NCBI GenBank assembly: GCA_023898385.1
Contig: CP060220.1
Coordinates: 1,178,001-1,242,000 of the forward strand
Source of the DNA: Pseudobdellovibrionaceae bacterium
Lineage (GTDB): Bacteria; Bdellovibrionota; Bdellovibrionia; Bdellovibrionales; UBA1609
DNA: 64,000 nt
Reading direction: 5' to 3'
Of the stretch, positions 43,579 to 52,069 are shown piece after piece. Both the position numbers and the translations under genes were made by a program. Under the pieces are notes generated by a model. That model saw only the letters and a list, made by a program, of their open reading frames with translations, did no database searches and was not told the DNA's origin. Numbering within the stretch: position 1 is the first letter of the stretch; each line of letters starts with the position of its first letter.

Positions 43579-43670
43579 TTAATACCTCTTTCTTTTAAGG
43601 TCGAAAATATTTTTTCCAAAATATGAGGTGGGCCACAAACTGTGTTCAGAGGTTGGAAGAAGGGTGGCAT
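43575..43670 (-). pseudogene. Remnant of an inositol-monophosphatase-like C-terminus
   Basis: A 31-codon frame, MPPFFQPLNTVCGPPHILEK... ending ...LKERGIK, whose VCGPPHILE matches VCGSPHIVE at the end of the complete IMPase gene at 44841; the DNA repeat ATATGAGGTG-NN-CCACAAAC is shared at 43621-43640 and 44881-44900. It joins the previous stop by TAATG and the beta-lactamase start by ATGA. This looks like the leftover of a second IMPase gene after recombination in the array. Confidence 0.68.
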
Positions 43671-44302
43671 TAATTCACCTCCCAAGTTGGTTCTAACAGT
43701 ACGAATCTTCCTGTCATGTGGATCAGGTCATTCGAAACATTTGCCTTTTCTCTTAGTGAAGGAACAATGTTTTTTGAATATTCATCATGGAGTTTTTGTT
43801 CAGTCCAAAGTGTAGTAACAATAAATCTATCTTCACAAGGAGATCTATTAAAATTACCACCGATCATTCCTTTGGCCTTTGCCATTTCAGGTATCCAAAT
43901 TTCACGTTGAACAGCTACAAAGTGGTCAACGTGATCTGGCTTTACTTTACAATCTGCAACTCGCAGATATTTTCCATCACACAAAGAAGTTACTAAATTA
44001 CTATGTAATCCAGGCATATCTAAAACTGTATCAAACAAGCCTACAGAAATACTCTCGTATGTATTTTCTTGAGAGTTTGTTTCAAAAACATTGTCATGGA
44101 CATGGTTCATAAACTGATCGTAAGACTCTTTATCCTTCCATAGCCCTAATATACAGGCGTCACCACTATTTTTTAGATCCCATCCCCCAAATTGAGCGAT
44201 AAAGCCATCCACATCTGATAGTTCCTGCCATGCCTCTTGCGCTTTTGAGAAGCTAGTACGATGTTCTGGTATTACTTTGCAAACGATCCATTTAATTAGC
44301 AT
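43670..44302 (-). CDS. DUF4937/YdbC-like protein with two ABM-type repeats
   Basis: A 210-aa protein made of two ferredoxin-like halves: residues ~1-90 (IKWIVCKVIPEHRTSF; GFIAQFGGWDLKNSG; ILGLWKDKESYDQFM) and ~110-205 (LRVADCKVKPDHVDHF; GMIGGNFNRSP; VTTLWTEQKLHDEY), an internal duplication typical of YdbC/DUF4937 proteins and related to antibiotic-biosynthesis-monooxygenase folds. Enzymatic activity is unknown. Its stop is shared with the IMPase-remnant start. Confidence 0.72.
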   Translation of the reverse strand: MLIKWIVCKVIPEHRTSFSKAQEAWQELSDVDGFIAQFGGWDLKNSGDACILGLWKDKESYDQFMNHVHDNVFETNSQENTYESISVGLFDTVLDMPGLHSNLVTSLCDGKYLRVADCKVKPDHVDHFVAVQREIWIPEMAKAKGMIGGNFNRSPCEDRFIVTTLWTEQKLHDEYSKNIVPSLREKANVSNDLIHMTGRFVLLEPTWEVN

Positions 44303-44347
44303 CTATCGTCCTGAGCTGAATAAGTTGAAAAAGTGGCAAAAAATAGT

Positions 44348-44821
44348 TCATACAGCCTGAAACCCCATTTTTTTGTAAATAGACAGTGCCGGTTCATTGC
44401 CATCAGTTACAAATAACAAACATTTTTTGTATCCCAAATCTTTAAGCCTCATAAGAGCCTCTTTAATCAATTTTTTAGAAAATCCTTTTCCCTTAAATTT
44501 AGCTTTCGTCATTGCAAAGGTTATCATTGGTAGGCCACTTTTCTCTAAAATATTACAAACTATAGCCGATGCAATTTCATCTTCAACTTTAGTTTGCAAA
44601 CAAGCCTCATTGATAATTTTTCCGTATTTTCCCTCAAGTGTTCCATTTACTTCTTCTATAGCTTCCTCTATAGATTCACCACTATAATCAATTGTGCCCA
44701 AGTAGGCTTCGTACATCACATGGCCAAGTTCAACATGATCAGCGAGGAGAATTTCTTGCACATTCTCGTCTCTCTCAAAAGAAATTTCTTGTAATTCAAG
44801 TGCCATTTTTAATTTTTCCAT
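44348..44821 (-). CDS. GNAT acetyltransferase
   Basis: A 157-aa GNAT protein: strand PMITFAMTKAKFKGKGFSKK with acetyl-CoA loop (K-x-K-G-K-G-F-S), then LKDLGYKKCLLFVTDGNEPA and IYKKMGFQ, the standard C-terminal GNAT block. Acceptor unknown. Separate small unit in the cargo array with a ~20-base gap to the IMPase gene. Confidence 0.85.
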   Translation of the reverse strand: MEKLKMALELQEISFERDENVQEILLADHVELGHVMYEAYLGTIDYSGESIEEAIEEVNGTLEGKYGKIINEACLQTKVEDEIASAIVCNILEKSGLPMITFAMTKAKFKGKGFSKKLIKEALMRLKDLGYKKCLLFVTDGNEPALSIYKKMGFQAV

Positions 44822-44840
44822 AGATAGGTCCTTATTGGTT

Positions 44841-45638
44841 TTACTCTCTTACTTTTAGTAATGGTACAATAGCTTCTACAATATGAGGTGATCCACAAAC
44901 AGCACTTAGGGGGCTTTGAGGTGATTGGTTTCCTTCTATATCTAAGTAAACCGCCCCTGCCTCCTCAGTGATTATTTTTAGAGGTACGGAATCCCAAACA
45001 TGAAATGCTGGGTCTATCATCAGGTCAATTTTTCCTCTAGCGACGAGGCAATATCCGTAACAGTCGCCCCAAGTACGTGTGAACTTAAATTTTCCGTTTA
45101 AACTATCGTAGATATGTTGTTTTTCATGCATTTTAAAATATTCTTCTCCAGAAAGACAGAAGACAGCCTCACTCATATTACTTGTTTTTGATGCTTGGCA
45201 CCTTACAAAGCTTTGTGAAATTGGGCTTTTCCAGTATGCTCCCTTGCTTCTTATGGCATAGATTGTTTCATTAAGTGCATGATACTTGATAATACCAAAA
45301 ATAGGCTGTCCATCATGAATTAGTCCAATCATAGATCCAAAAAAAGGTACTCCATGAACAAAAGCCCTTGTTCCATCAATCGGGTCAATAGTCCAGGTAA
45401 AGTTTGAATTTTCTTTGTTTTCATCGGGAAATTCTTCTCCGATAATTCCGTCATCACTAAAAAGATTTTTAATTTTATTTCTAAAATCCCTTTCAGTATT
45501 TCTATCAGCCTCAGTTACTTCAGAGTTATTTGATTTTAAATCATAAGTGGATTGATTATAATAAACATCCAAAATGGTAGGAGTGATAGTCTCTATCCAT
45601 TCCTTTGCAAATTGAATTCTTTTTTCTATTTCATTCAT
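44841..45638 (-). CDS. Inositol-monophosphatase/HisN-family phosphatase
   Basis: A 265-aa protein with the full metal site: GEEFP (first metal Glu), DPIDGTRAFVHG (Asp ligands) and HVWDSVPLKIITEEAGA (WD signature). It should hydrolyse a small phosphate ester, for example inositol, histidinol or nucleotide phosphates. The start at 45638 is chosen because it overlaps the previous stop by four bases (ATGA); a longer frame would overlap by 22. A remnant of a paralogous gene lies at 43575-43670. Confidence 0.88.
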   Translation of the reverse strand: MNEIEKRIQFAKEWIETITPTILDVYYNQSTYDLKSNNSEVTEADRNTERDFRNKIKNLFSDDGIIGEEFPDENKENSNFTWTIDPIDGTRAFVHGVPFFGSMIGLIHDGQPIFGIIKYHALNETIYAIRSKGAYWKSPISQSFVRCQASKTSNMSEAVFCLSGEEYFKMHEKQHIYDSLNGKFKFTRTWGDCYGYCLVARGKIDLMIDPAFHVWDSVPLKIITEEAGAVYLDIEGNQSPQSPLSAVCGSPHIVEAIVPLLKVRE

Positions 45639-46117
45639 AACTTCGTTCCATAGCACTCTTTTGATGTTTTAAGTGAATACTCTAACAGAGGAAGTTTGCG
45701 ATCTTCCCTTACAGGCGATTGATATGTTCCAGTTTGTTTGCAGCCAACCTTTAAGTAAAAATTTTCAGCAGCATATGGGTCAGCAACAATTTTAAAAGAT
45801 TGCCAGTTATTATTCTTAGCAAATGTTAATGAGTGACTCCAAAGTTTTAGACCAATCCCTTTGCCAATATATTCAGGTTCAACAAAAAGACAGATCATTT
45901 CAGGAAATTCAGCTTTAGAATCAAATCCATAATAGCCAATAGGCTTGTCATTTTCTTCATAAACATAAACCATTCCTGCTTTTATATGATCTGGATTTAA
46001 AGAAAGGTCATCTTTACAATCTTGAATGAACTTTTCATCATATGGCCAATAAGATTTAGACCTCACAGCAAGATCAGATAATATTTTTGCTTCATGCTCT
46101 TTGGCAGGTCTAATCAC
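45635..46117 (-). CDS. GNAT acetyltransferase
   Basis: A 160-aa GNAT protein: FVIRPAKEHEAKILSDLA at the start, VEPEYIGKGIGLKLW (acetyl-CoA loop G-x-G-x-G) and AENFYLKVGCKQTG near the end. The GTG at 46117 is chosen because GGAG lies five bases upstream and it overlaps the previous stop (GTGA). Acceptor unknown. Confidence 0.85.
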   Translation of the reverse strand: MIRPAKEHEAKILSDLAVRSKSYWPYDEKFIQDCKDDLSLNPDHIKAGMVYVYEENDKPIGYYGFDSKAEFPEMICLFVEPEYIGKGIGLKLWSHSLTFAKNNNWQSFKIVADPYAAENFYLKVGCKQTGTYQSPVREDRKLPLLEYSLKTSKECYGTKL

Positions 46118-46923
46118 GAAAGCTCCTTTCCACGCCACCAACTAAGAGAATAATTTGTTTCGCTTTTCTTGAATCCTACGGACTCATAAATTCTTGCGGC
46201 ATGGTATTCAGGGTCAGCTTCAATGACAAGATAGTTTACATCATAATCTCTAAAGGCAATATTTCCAGCTTCATAAACAAGTGTACCGCAGATACCTTTT
46301 TTTCTATATTCTGGGTGAGTGCCCACATTTTGATACCGTCCAATGTCGTTTTCATAAAATATCCCAAGGTCACCCACAAGCTTTTCACCTAAGTATGCCC
46401 CAAACCAGTTCCCCAATCCATCTTCTGACATTTTTCTATATTGTTTCATTTGTTCAGTTTTAAATGCTTCATAGTAGTCATTAATATATTTAGGATTTGA
46501 GCAGAGCATTTGAAGTTTTAAGACATCACTCCATTCTTCATCAGATTCAATTTTTTTAATAAAAATATCATTATTTGGGTATGGAGGGGAATTAAGCGTG
46601 GATGTTGTTAAGACAACTCCTGAGTCTAGTTCAAAGCCATTATCAATAAACTCTTGTACGTCATTACAGTGGTTGTTATCACAATCCCAAGTAAATGTAT
46701 AATGGTGTGGTTCTGAATAATAAGTAAATTCACTATTAAATAACTTTTTCCAGTTTTTTAGATCACCGCCCTGAGGTGGGCGATCAAATATAATGTAATT
46801 GCCCCAATGATATCCTGGATTTGAAGGAGTCTTAACTAGCGTATAGAAGCCCTTATCTTCTACAGTTCCTGAGAATCTTGCAAAAATTAAATCTGTTTTT
46901 CTCCCTAGAGATCTAATATTCAC
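46114..46923 (-). CDS. GNAT acetyltransferase with N-terminal extension
   Basis: A 269-aa protein: a variable N-terminal half and a C-terminal GNAT domain (~130-265) with VGTHPEYRKKGICGTLVYEA (acetyl-CoA loop) and ARIYESVGFKKSE. The layout resembles two-lobed GNATs in which only the second lobe binds acetyl-CoA. ATG at 46923 overlaps the VOC gene stop by four bases. Confidence 0.8.
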   Translation of the reverse strand: MNIRSLGRKTDLIFARFSGTVEDKGFYTLVKTPSNPGYHWGNYIIFDRPPQGGDLKNWKKLFNSEFTYYSEPHHYTFTWDCDNNHCNDVQEFIDNGFELDSGVVLTTSTLNSPPYPNNDIFIKKIESDEEWSDVLKLQMLCSNPKYINDYYEAFKTEQMKQYRKMSEDGLGNWFGAYLGEKLVGDLGIFYENDIGRYQNVGTHPEYRKKGICGTLVYEAGNIAFRDYDVNYLVIEADPEYHAARIYESVGFKKSETNYSLSWWRGKELS

Positions 46924-47303
46924 AGTTTATCCTCTTGTATGATTTCTATAAACTCAATTCTATGACCAAAAGGATCTTCTGTTTCAAGGCGTAACATCCC
47001 TGGGAGCTGTACTTGCTTTTTTACGGGGCAATTACTTTCAATAAGGCTTTTTTCCAGAGCCTCTATGTTATCTACAACATAAGCTAGGTGAGCCTTAGTC
47101 TTAGCTGGGTCAATGCCTTCTTTTTTCTCATAGCTTAAGTGAATTTGAGCGTTACTTAGTTGCAACCAGAGTCCTCCATTTGATTTTAGGACATCTGGTT
47201 TTTCAATCTCGCTAAAGCCTAAAAGATTACAATAAAAATTTCTGGCACTATCCTCAGCACCATTTGGAATAATGATGTCAGCATGGTGTAGAGCTTTAAT
47301 CAT
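46920..47303 (-). CDS. VOC/glyoxalase-family protein
   Basis: A 127-aa vicinal-oxygen-chelate protein: LHHADIIIPNGAEDSARNFY (first metal His region), GLWLQLSNAQIHLSY and DPFGHRIEFIEI (metal Glu). Such proteins are glyoxalases, dioxygenases or antibiotic-binding resistance proteins; the present one cannot be assigned further. Its start overlaps the tautomerase-like gene by eight bases. Confidence 0.85.
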   Translation of the reverse strand: MIKALHHADIIIPNGAEDSARNFYCNLLGFSEIEKPDVLKSNGGLWLQLSNAQIHLSYEKKEGIDPAKTKAHLAYVVDNIEALEKSLIESNCPVKKQVQLPGMLRLETEDPFGHRIEFIEIIQEDKL

Positions 47304-47682
47304 TCTTTTTCCTCACAATACCGTTACCGGCGATTACTTGCCCAGATTTTGCCTCACGATATGTCATAAAAATATTGTTTTCAATTCCTAACTCTTTGCT
47401 CAAGGTGCTGGCAGCAATTTCTAATACTTTTTCAATTACTTGTGGACTTTTACCTTCAAAGCAAATGAGTTCACAAATTGGAGGGTGAGTATTTTTTGAT
47501 TGAATTGAAGCTTCATTTTCACCTTCCACATACCAACCTGGAGTTACTTCATCCCAAGTAGCCCAAACATTGGATGGCGAGCACCCGTAGATCTCACTGA
47601 TCGCCACAGTAGTCCTTTTAAGGGCGGGCCCTATTCTAGCAGACTCACTTTGTGGCAAGGCTTTTATGTGCAATATAGGCAT
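47296..47682 (-). CDS. Tautomerase-superfamily protein
   Basis: A 128-aa protein beginning MPILHIKALP, placing Pro at position 1 after Met removal, the catalytic base of the tautomerase/MIF superfamily, followed by a beta-alpha-beta segment and VWATWDEVTPGWYVEG. Twelve bases separate its start from the kinase stop, so it may be read through from the regulatory operon. Substrate unknown. Confidence 0.65.
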   Translation of the reverse strand: MPILHIKALPQSESARIGPALKRTTVAISEIYGCSPSNVWATWDEVTPGWYVEGENEASIQSKNTHPPICELICFEGKSPQVIEKVLEIAASTLSKELGIENNIFMTYREAKSGQVIAGNGIVRKKND

Positions 47683-47694
47683 ACTCTCTCCATT

Positions 47695-49275
47695 TTACGT
47701 TTTCTGTATTTCTAACATAGGAATCACAGTTTTGGGGATCAATTTTACGCCAAAATCCTCACAAAACCGTTGAACTTCCCAATCATCAAAGTTATTTGTC
47801 ACCATGTATATGGACTCTTTATTTTCAATTTTAGAGGCAATATTGAGCCCATTCATGGTATGTTTTCCTAAGTCATAATCTATTAGATAAATCGAATTTT
47901 CTGGCAGATTTTCTTTATTAAGTAGCCTTTCACCGGACTCGTGGCCAAAAAAACCAATATTGTTACCTGTTAATATCTTCTTCTTCCACTGGTTAACCAC
48001 TGAAGGGTCATCGTCGATGGCAACAATATTAGCAATACTTTTGATTGAAATTGAATCAGTGGCCCAGAAGGGCGTTTTATGTATAGGAAGGTTTATAGAT
48101 ATGCTAGTTCCTAATTGGTGTTGAGATTCAACTTTTAAATCGCCACTCCATTCCGTAATTCTTTCTTTGGCCCATGAAATACCTAGCCCTGATCCATTGC
48201 TTTTAAGTGTGTAACCCTTAGTTCCAATATTAGGAAGGTGCTCAGGCTTTATACCAATACCATTATCAGTGATTTTGATAGATAAGTTGCTTTCTTGGGC
48301 TTGAAAAGTGACATCAATTTTTTTGTTTTTAGATTTCTTCTGATTTATGGCTTCAATAGAGTTATCCAGAAGATTTGAAATAATTCTTTTAAAGTGAAGC
48401 TCGTCAATGTCCAAATAAGCCGAAAGAGCTTTTTGGTTGTGAGAAAAATTGATTTTTATGTCCGACTGATCAAAAAGAGCTGACTTTTCAGTAATGATAT
48501 CATGAAGGGCTGTATAAATATGGATAAGAGCCTCTTTTTGGACCTCTACCTTTTTATCGACAAGATTTATATTTTGTTTGCGAGATTCTGCAATCATACC
48601 CTCAAGTCGTTTAGTGGCGGATTTCAAAGTGCACAACTCTAATTCATCAAGATTTTTAGATGAGTCAATGACCGCCTTTATAGCTTGTATGGCCCCCCTT
48701 GAGTCATGTTTAATTTGTCGTTGAACCTCTCGCACAGCCGTAACCTTTGATGCCATGGATTCTTGTTCAAAATTCCTAATTATGAGCTTTTTATAGCCTC
48801 GGGCTATCGGTAATAAAAAAACAACAAATAAGGCCCAAAAAAGAGTGGCAGTGGGAATAGATTTATAAGGATTAATGGAAAAACGAAGAGTTCCAAATTT
48901 TACGTTTTGTTTTTTATCAAAATAAAGATCAATTTCAAAAGTGAGGTATCTAAGACTATCCAAAAAGCTTTGGTTTCTAAAATAAGAGGGGTCAACAGTG
49001 GGTGGGAATGTCACAGACCTTGTTCCATCAGACTTGTAGTAACTTATGGCCTTAAACTCATCAATTCGCGCGGAGGATAGAGTTTTCATTACTTCTCGTA
49101 GTTGATTTGACTTTAAATTTTCTTCGACAATGTGGGCAATTGTTTCGGCAATGGCCACTTTGTTTTGGTAGTTGTTTAGAGCGATAAAAAAGACTGAGAC
49201 CAAAAATAGGGCCACCAATACCAAAGCATAAATGGTGTTGAATTTTTTCAATATTTTTTCTAGCTCTTTATTCAT
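47695..49275 (-). CDS. Hybrid sensor histidine kinase of the YcaO operon
   Basis: A 526-aa membrane kinase: helix ~14-33, periplasmic domain ~34-140, helix ~141-158, a phospho-acceptor segment IKHDSRGAI (His190), N box NLLDNSIEAI, G1 DNGIGI, G2 GSGLGIS, and a C-terminal receiver-like domain (AIDDDP; IDYDLGK; IPKT). ATG at 49275 lies three bases after the YcaO stop, and GGATAGAG is its ribosome site. It probably phosphorylates the sigma-54 activator encoded first in the operon. The periplasmic domain may sense the peptide directly or through the peptide-binding protein. Confidence 0.88.
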   Translation of the reverse strand: MNKELEKILKKFNTIYALVLVALFLVSVFFIALNNYQNKVAIAETIAHIVEENLKSNQLREVMKTLSSARIDEFKAISYYKSDGTRSVTFPPTVDPSYFRNQSFLDSLRYLTFEIDLYFDKKQNVKFGTLRFSINPYKSIPTATLFWALFVVFLLPIARGYKKLIIRNFEQESMASKVTAVREVQRQIKHDSRGAIQAIKAVIDSSKNLDELELCTLKSATKRLEGMIAESRKQNINLVDKKVEVQKEALIHIYTALHDIITEKSALFDQSDIKINFSHNQKALSAYLDIDELHFKRIISNLLDNSIEAINQKKSKNKKIDVTFQAQESNLSIKITDNGIGIKPEHLPNIGTKGYTLKSNGSGLGISWAKERITEWSGDLKVESQHQLGTSISINLPIHKTPFWATDSISIKSIANIVAIDDDPSVVNQWKKKILTGNNIGFFGHESGERLLNKENLPENSIYLIDYDLGKHTMNGLNIASKIENKESIYMVTNNFDDWEVQRFCEDFGVKLIPKTVIPMLEIQKT

Positions 49276-49277
49276 CT

Positions 49278-50225
49278 CTATCCAATACAATGAGGTGTGG
49301 GGTTTATTTTCTCATTTTCAACATTTTGGTTTGTAAACTGTTTTAGTCTTCTAAAATTAATTTTATCTTCATGAGTCTCACCATAAAACATAGGCTGAGA
49401 TTCATTGGAAATTGATCTCATCACAACAAGAGGTAAGTCTTGAAAAAGTGGATTATCCGACTTCATCTCATTAAACTGAGTATCAAATTCCGAGATAGGA
49501 GTTTTATCTGGATTTACATTTTCTATTAGTTCAAGAATGTCGTTTTTATATTTTGGTGTTAAAAATAACTTTTTATGGTCAAGTGGTGTTGTTAAAGTGT
49601 TTGTTTCTATGTTTTCATTCTTACCTTCATATATATAAGCCACAGTGGATTCTAGACATTCTAGAAACGCTTTATCTAAAGAGCACTGCAGATTGTCAGA
49701 GTAGCCTAAGCCTATGATTGAAGAGAAATTGTGATTGTTATTTATTGGTGTCGCCAAGCAAACAACTCCATTCTCATTGGGGGGCGTTTTCATTTGAAGA
49801 GCTGTAATTTTGATATTGTTTTCCTTGAGCTTTTCGATGGCTAAGTCAAAACTATGGATTTCTAATTTTCTTACAAAAGGAAAATTTGTTAAGTAATGGC
49901 ATAAAAAAGCATCTCTTTCCTTAAGCTCATTAGCTGCATGTGTTTTAGCTCCCTCAATATCAGTAAAAGCAGCAACTCCGTTAGTGTGGATACCATTTTC
50001 AATACAGTAAGCTCGCTCTATAGCTTCAGCAGCTGATTTAACAAAAGCGAGATCTTGAGATTTGGCCAATCCATGACCTAGAATATTTTGGCTGCCAATT
50101 TTAATATTGGAATGAAGGCTGTAATAGCCGGGAACCCAATCCTTTGTCCATGTGGCCTCTTGGACTTTTAAGTTAAGATCATCGGCGTGAGAAAGAACCC
50201 ACTTAGCAAAGGGAGTGTTTCTCAT
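49278..50225 (-). CDS. YcaO-family protein
   Basis: A 315-aa protein with the YcaO ATP-binding blocks: S64-x2-E67-x2-E70-R71 (KSAAEAIER), E100-x2-E103-R104-D105 (NELKERDAF) and AFLECLES (E189/E192), with G-x-G (ILGHGLA) before the first. YcaO enzymes use ATP to form azolines or thioamides on peptide backbones. The start at 50225 overlaps the binding-protein stop by four bases (ATGA). No separate E1-like or dehydrogenase partner is adjacent. C-terminal NPTPHCIG loosely resembles the Pro-rich tail of cyclodehydratases. Likely substrate: the 96-aa product of the same operon, by inference. Confidence 0.8.
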   Translation of the reverse strand: MRNTPFAKWVLSHADDLNLKVQEATWTKDWVPGYYSLHSNIKIGSQNILGHGLAKSQDLAFVKSAAEAIERAYCIENGIHTNGVAAFTDIEGAKTHAANELKERDAFLCHYLTNFPFVRKLEIHSFDLAIEKLKENNIKITALQMKTPPNENGVVCLATPINNNHNFSSIIGLGYSDNLQCSLDKAFLECLESTVAYIYEGKNENIETNTLTTPLDHKKLFLTPKYKNDILELIENVNPDKTPISEFDTQFNEMKSDNPLFQDLPLVVMRSISNESQPMFYGETHEDKINFRRLKQFTNQNVENEKINPTPHCIG

Positions 50226-51763
50226 TTTTTTACCACCGGCCATAAGGGATTATTGGCATATATTTGTGACAACTCAATTGTCCACGGCTTTCTAGCTAAG
50301 GCTACATAAGGGGCACTAACAAGAGGGACAATAATGACATCTTTTAGAGTTTTTAAGTGAAGGTCTTTCAGCCTTTTGAGACGCTCATTTTTATCTAGAA
50401 CATTCATATAATCAGCCAGCCACTTGCTGCCCTGGTTGCGGTCCATTTTAAAAAACCCAGCGTATATAGAATATGAAATCAAACTTATGTCTTCGGTAAA
50501 ACCTGTATCTGGTCCACCAATAAAGCAATCGGGCATTTCATCTTCATTTTTATATTTAGTAAATGCCGGAGCGTTATTTCCTTCAATTAGTTTTACATCA
50601 GGGAAAGCATCTTTTATTGGCTTTTCAAATTGTTTAAACTCACCAAGCCTTACAATAGAAACAAATAAATCCTTTATGGCGACGTCCTCAGAATCTTCAT
50701 ATATTTTTTGAATTTCTGTATTTTCACTGTCAGCCAGTGAGCCATCTCCCAAAGCTGGAAAAAATTGATTTGTTTTTTCATATCCAGAGGTGTTTTCATA
50801 CATCTTGTGAAATACGGAACGCATCTTTTTACCGATGGCCAAGCGTTCCCTATGGTTGTATTTTTTAAGTCCTTTGTCTGTGAACGTTAAAATAAAGGTT
50901 CTAATGTTCATGGTAGAATGTAGTGTTTGGCCAGACTCTTTAGAATAGGCAATAACTTTTTCAGGGTTAAGTTTGTCAATGGTAGTGATAAAGTCTACTT
51001 TGTTCTCTTTGAAAAGAGTGATTGAATCTTTAGCTCCATCAATTCCACTTGGAACCAGTTCGATTTCTTGTGGAACATTTTTTGAATAATTATAATGATG
51101 CTTATTGGCCAGAAGTTTGATCATTCCATTGCCATTATCATTTTCAACATAATAGGGGCCTGAAGTGTTGCGGTAATCAGTGATCTTAAGAGTTTTTGGG
51201 TCAACAGATGATTTTGGCAAAATGGCAAAGTCTATCGATGATAGCATGGCCAATAGAAAGGCCTTTTCACCATTAGACTTTAAGATAACAGTATTACCAT
51301 CCACAGAAATACCAGAGCAGGCACTTTCTATGGACTCTAGTGTTTCAACGGGGCAGATCAAATCTTTAAAGTTGCCGTGGGTGTTTTCTGATAAAATCAG
51401 TAAACGCTTTAATGAAAACTCCACATCTTGTGCCGTGATCTTGATACCATCAACAGTTTGAAGATTTTCCCTAATTTGAAGGTGGAGTTCTCCATCTTTC
51501 CATTCAAAACTTTGGGCCACTCCAGCAATGGGAGTTCCATTTTCTTTAGAAAGTTCAACCAAGGGACTATAGACGTTTTCTAAAAATATGTACTCGGGTG
51601 CCAAGTGGATTTTGGTTGGTTCATAAGCACTTACAGGTCGATTATATGGAAAAGCTACTCTTAAAGTCATATTACCATCCCGTTTTTTGTTGCTTGTTAG
51701 CCAAAAAATGGTCATTCCTAGAAGGACCATTGGCACTGCCAAGAGTACATACTTTTTTAACAT
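50222..51763 (-). CDS. Oligopeptide-binding protein (SBP family 5), membrane-anchored
   Basis: A 513-aa extracytoplasmic solute-binding protein of the DppA/OppA type: N-terminal membrane anchor (~4-22) without a lipobox, then LRVAFPYNRPVSAYEPTKIH, ENLQTVDGIKITAQDVEFSL and TSGPYYVEND, the usual family-5 blocks. AGGGGAAG precedes the ATG. No ABC permease or ATPase gene is nearby, so a receptor role in signalling, as for pheromone-binding proteins, is more likely than nutrient import. It lies between the 96-aa gene and the YcaO gene. Confidence 0.85.
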   Translation of the reverse strand: MLKKYVLLAVPMVLLGMTIFWLTSNKKRDGNMTLRVAFPYNRPVSAYEPTKIHLAPEYIFLENVYSPLVELSKENGTPIAGVAQSFEWKDGELHLQIRENLQTVDGIKITAQDVEFSLKRLLILSENTHGNFKDLICPVETLESIESACSGISVDGNTVILKSNGEKAFLLAMLSSIDFAILPKSSVDPKTLKITDYRNTSGPYYVENDNGNGMIKLLANKHHYNYSKNVPQEIELVPSGIDGAKDSITLFKENKVDFITTIDKLNPEKVIAYSKESGQTLHSTMNIRTFILTFTDKGLKKYNHRERLAIGKKMRSVFHKMYENTSGYEKTNQFFPALGDGSLADSENTEIQKIYEDSEDVAIKDLFVSIVRLGEFKQFEKPIKDAFPDVKLIEGNNAPAFTKYKNEDEMPDCFIGGPDTGFTEDISLISYSIYAGFFKMDRNQGSKWLADYMNVLDKNERLKRLKDLHLKTLKDVIIVPLVSAPYVALARKPWTIELSQIYANNPLWPVVKK

Positions 51764-51778
51764 TGTGCTTCCCCTTAC

Positions 51779-52069
51779 TTAGAGACATATTGTTCGGTCT
51801 CCCATCACTTCGATTTGTTCAAAAATGCCTTTGTCTTTAAGCTCTTCAATGAGTGAGGCTGTATCCTCACTCAGTTCTAGTTTTCCGTCCTCAGAAAAAC
51901 TCAATATTCCTGATTGGTAAAGCTGCAGAATTTGTCTTTGTGTTTCAAGCTTTGTAGCTTCCTCTTGAATTAATTTATCAGTTGCTTTGTCATTTTTTGT
52001 GCATTCATCATGAGCAAAGCTGTTAAACGTGAGAAGTGTTAAAATAGCTGTAAGAATTTCTGCTTTCAT
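51779..52069 (-). CDS. Small exported protein, candidate peptide-signal precursor
   Basis: A 96-aa protein with a Sec-type signal peptide (~1-19, ending NSFA-H), a Glu/Lys-rich helical middle and a C-terminus ending EVMGDRTICL. There are two cysteines, at 23 and 95; the latter is a possible azoline site for the YcaO enzyme. AAGGAGG lies eight bases before the ATG, the best ribosome site of the operon, suggesting high expression. Its start overlaps the activator gene by 47 bases. No homologous family is recognised; a structural or periplasmic sensor role is the alternative. Confidence 0.6.
   Translation of the reverse strand: MKAEILTAILTLLTFNSFAHDECTKNDKATDKLIQEEATKLETQRQILQLYQSGILSFSEDGKLELSEDTASLIEELKDKGIFEQIEVMGDRTICL

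Noticed and set aside
41280..47682. Integron cassette array
   Set aside because: Gene content is cassette-like, but genes overlap, no attC-like imperfect palindromes were seen between them, and the only integrase is the mutM-targeting enzyme at the far end.
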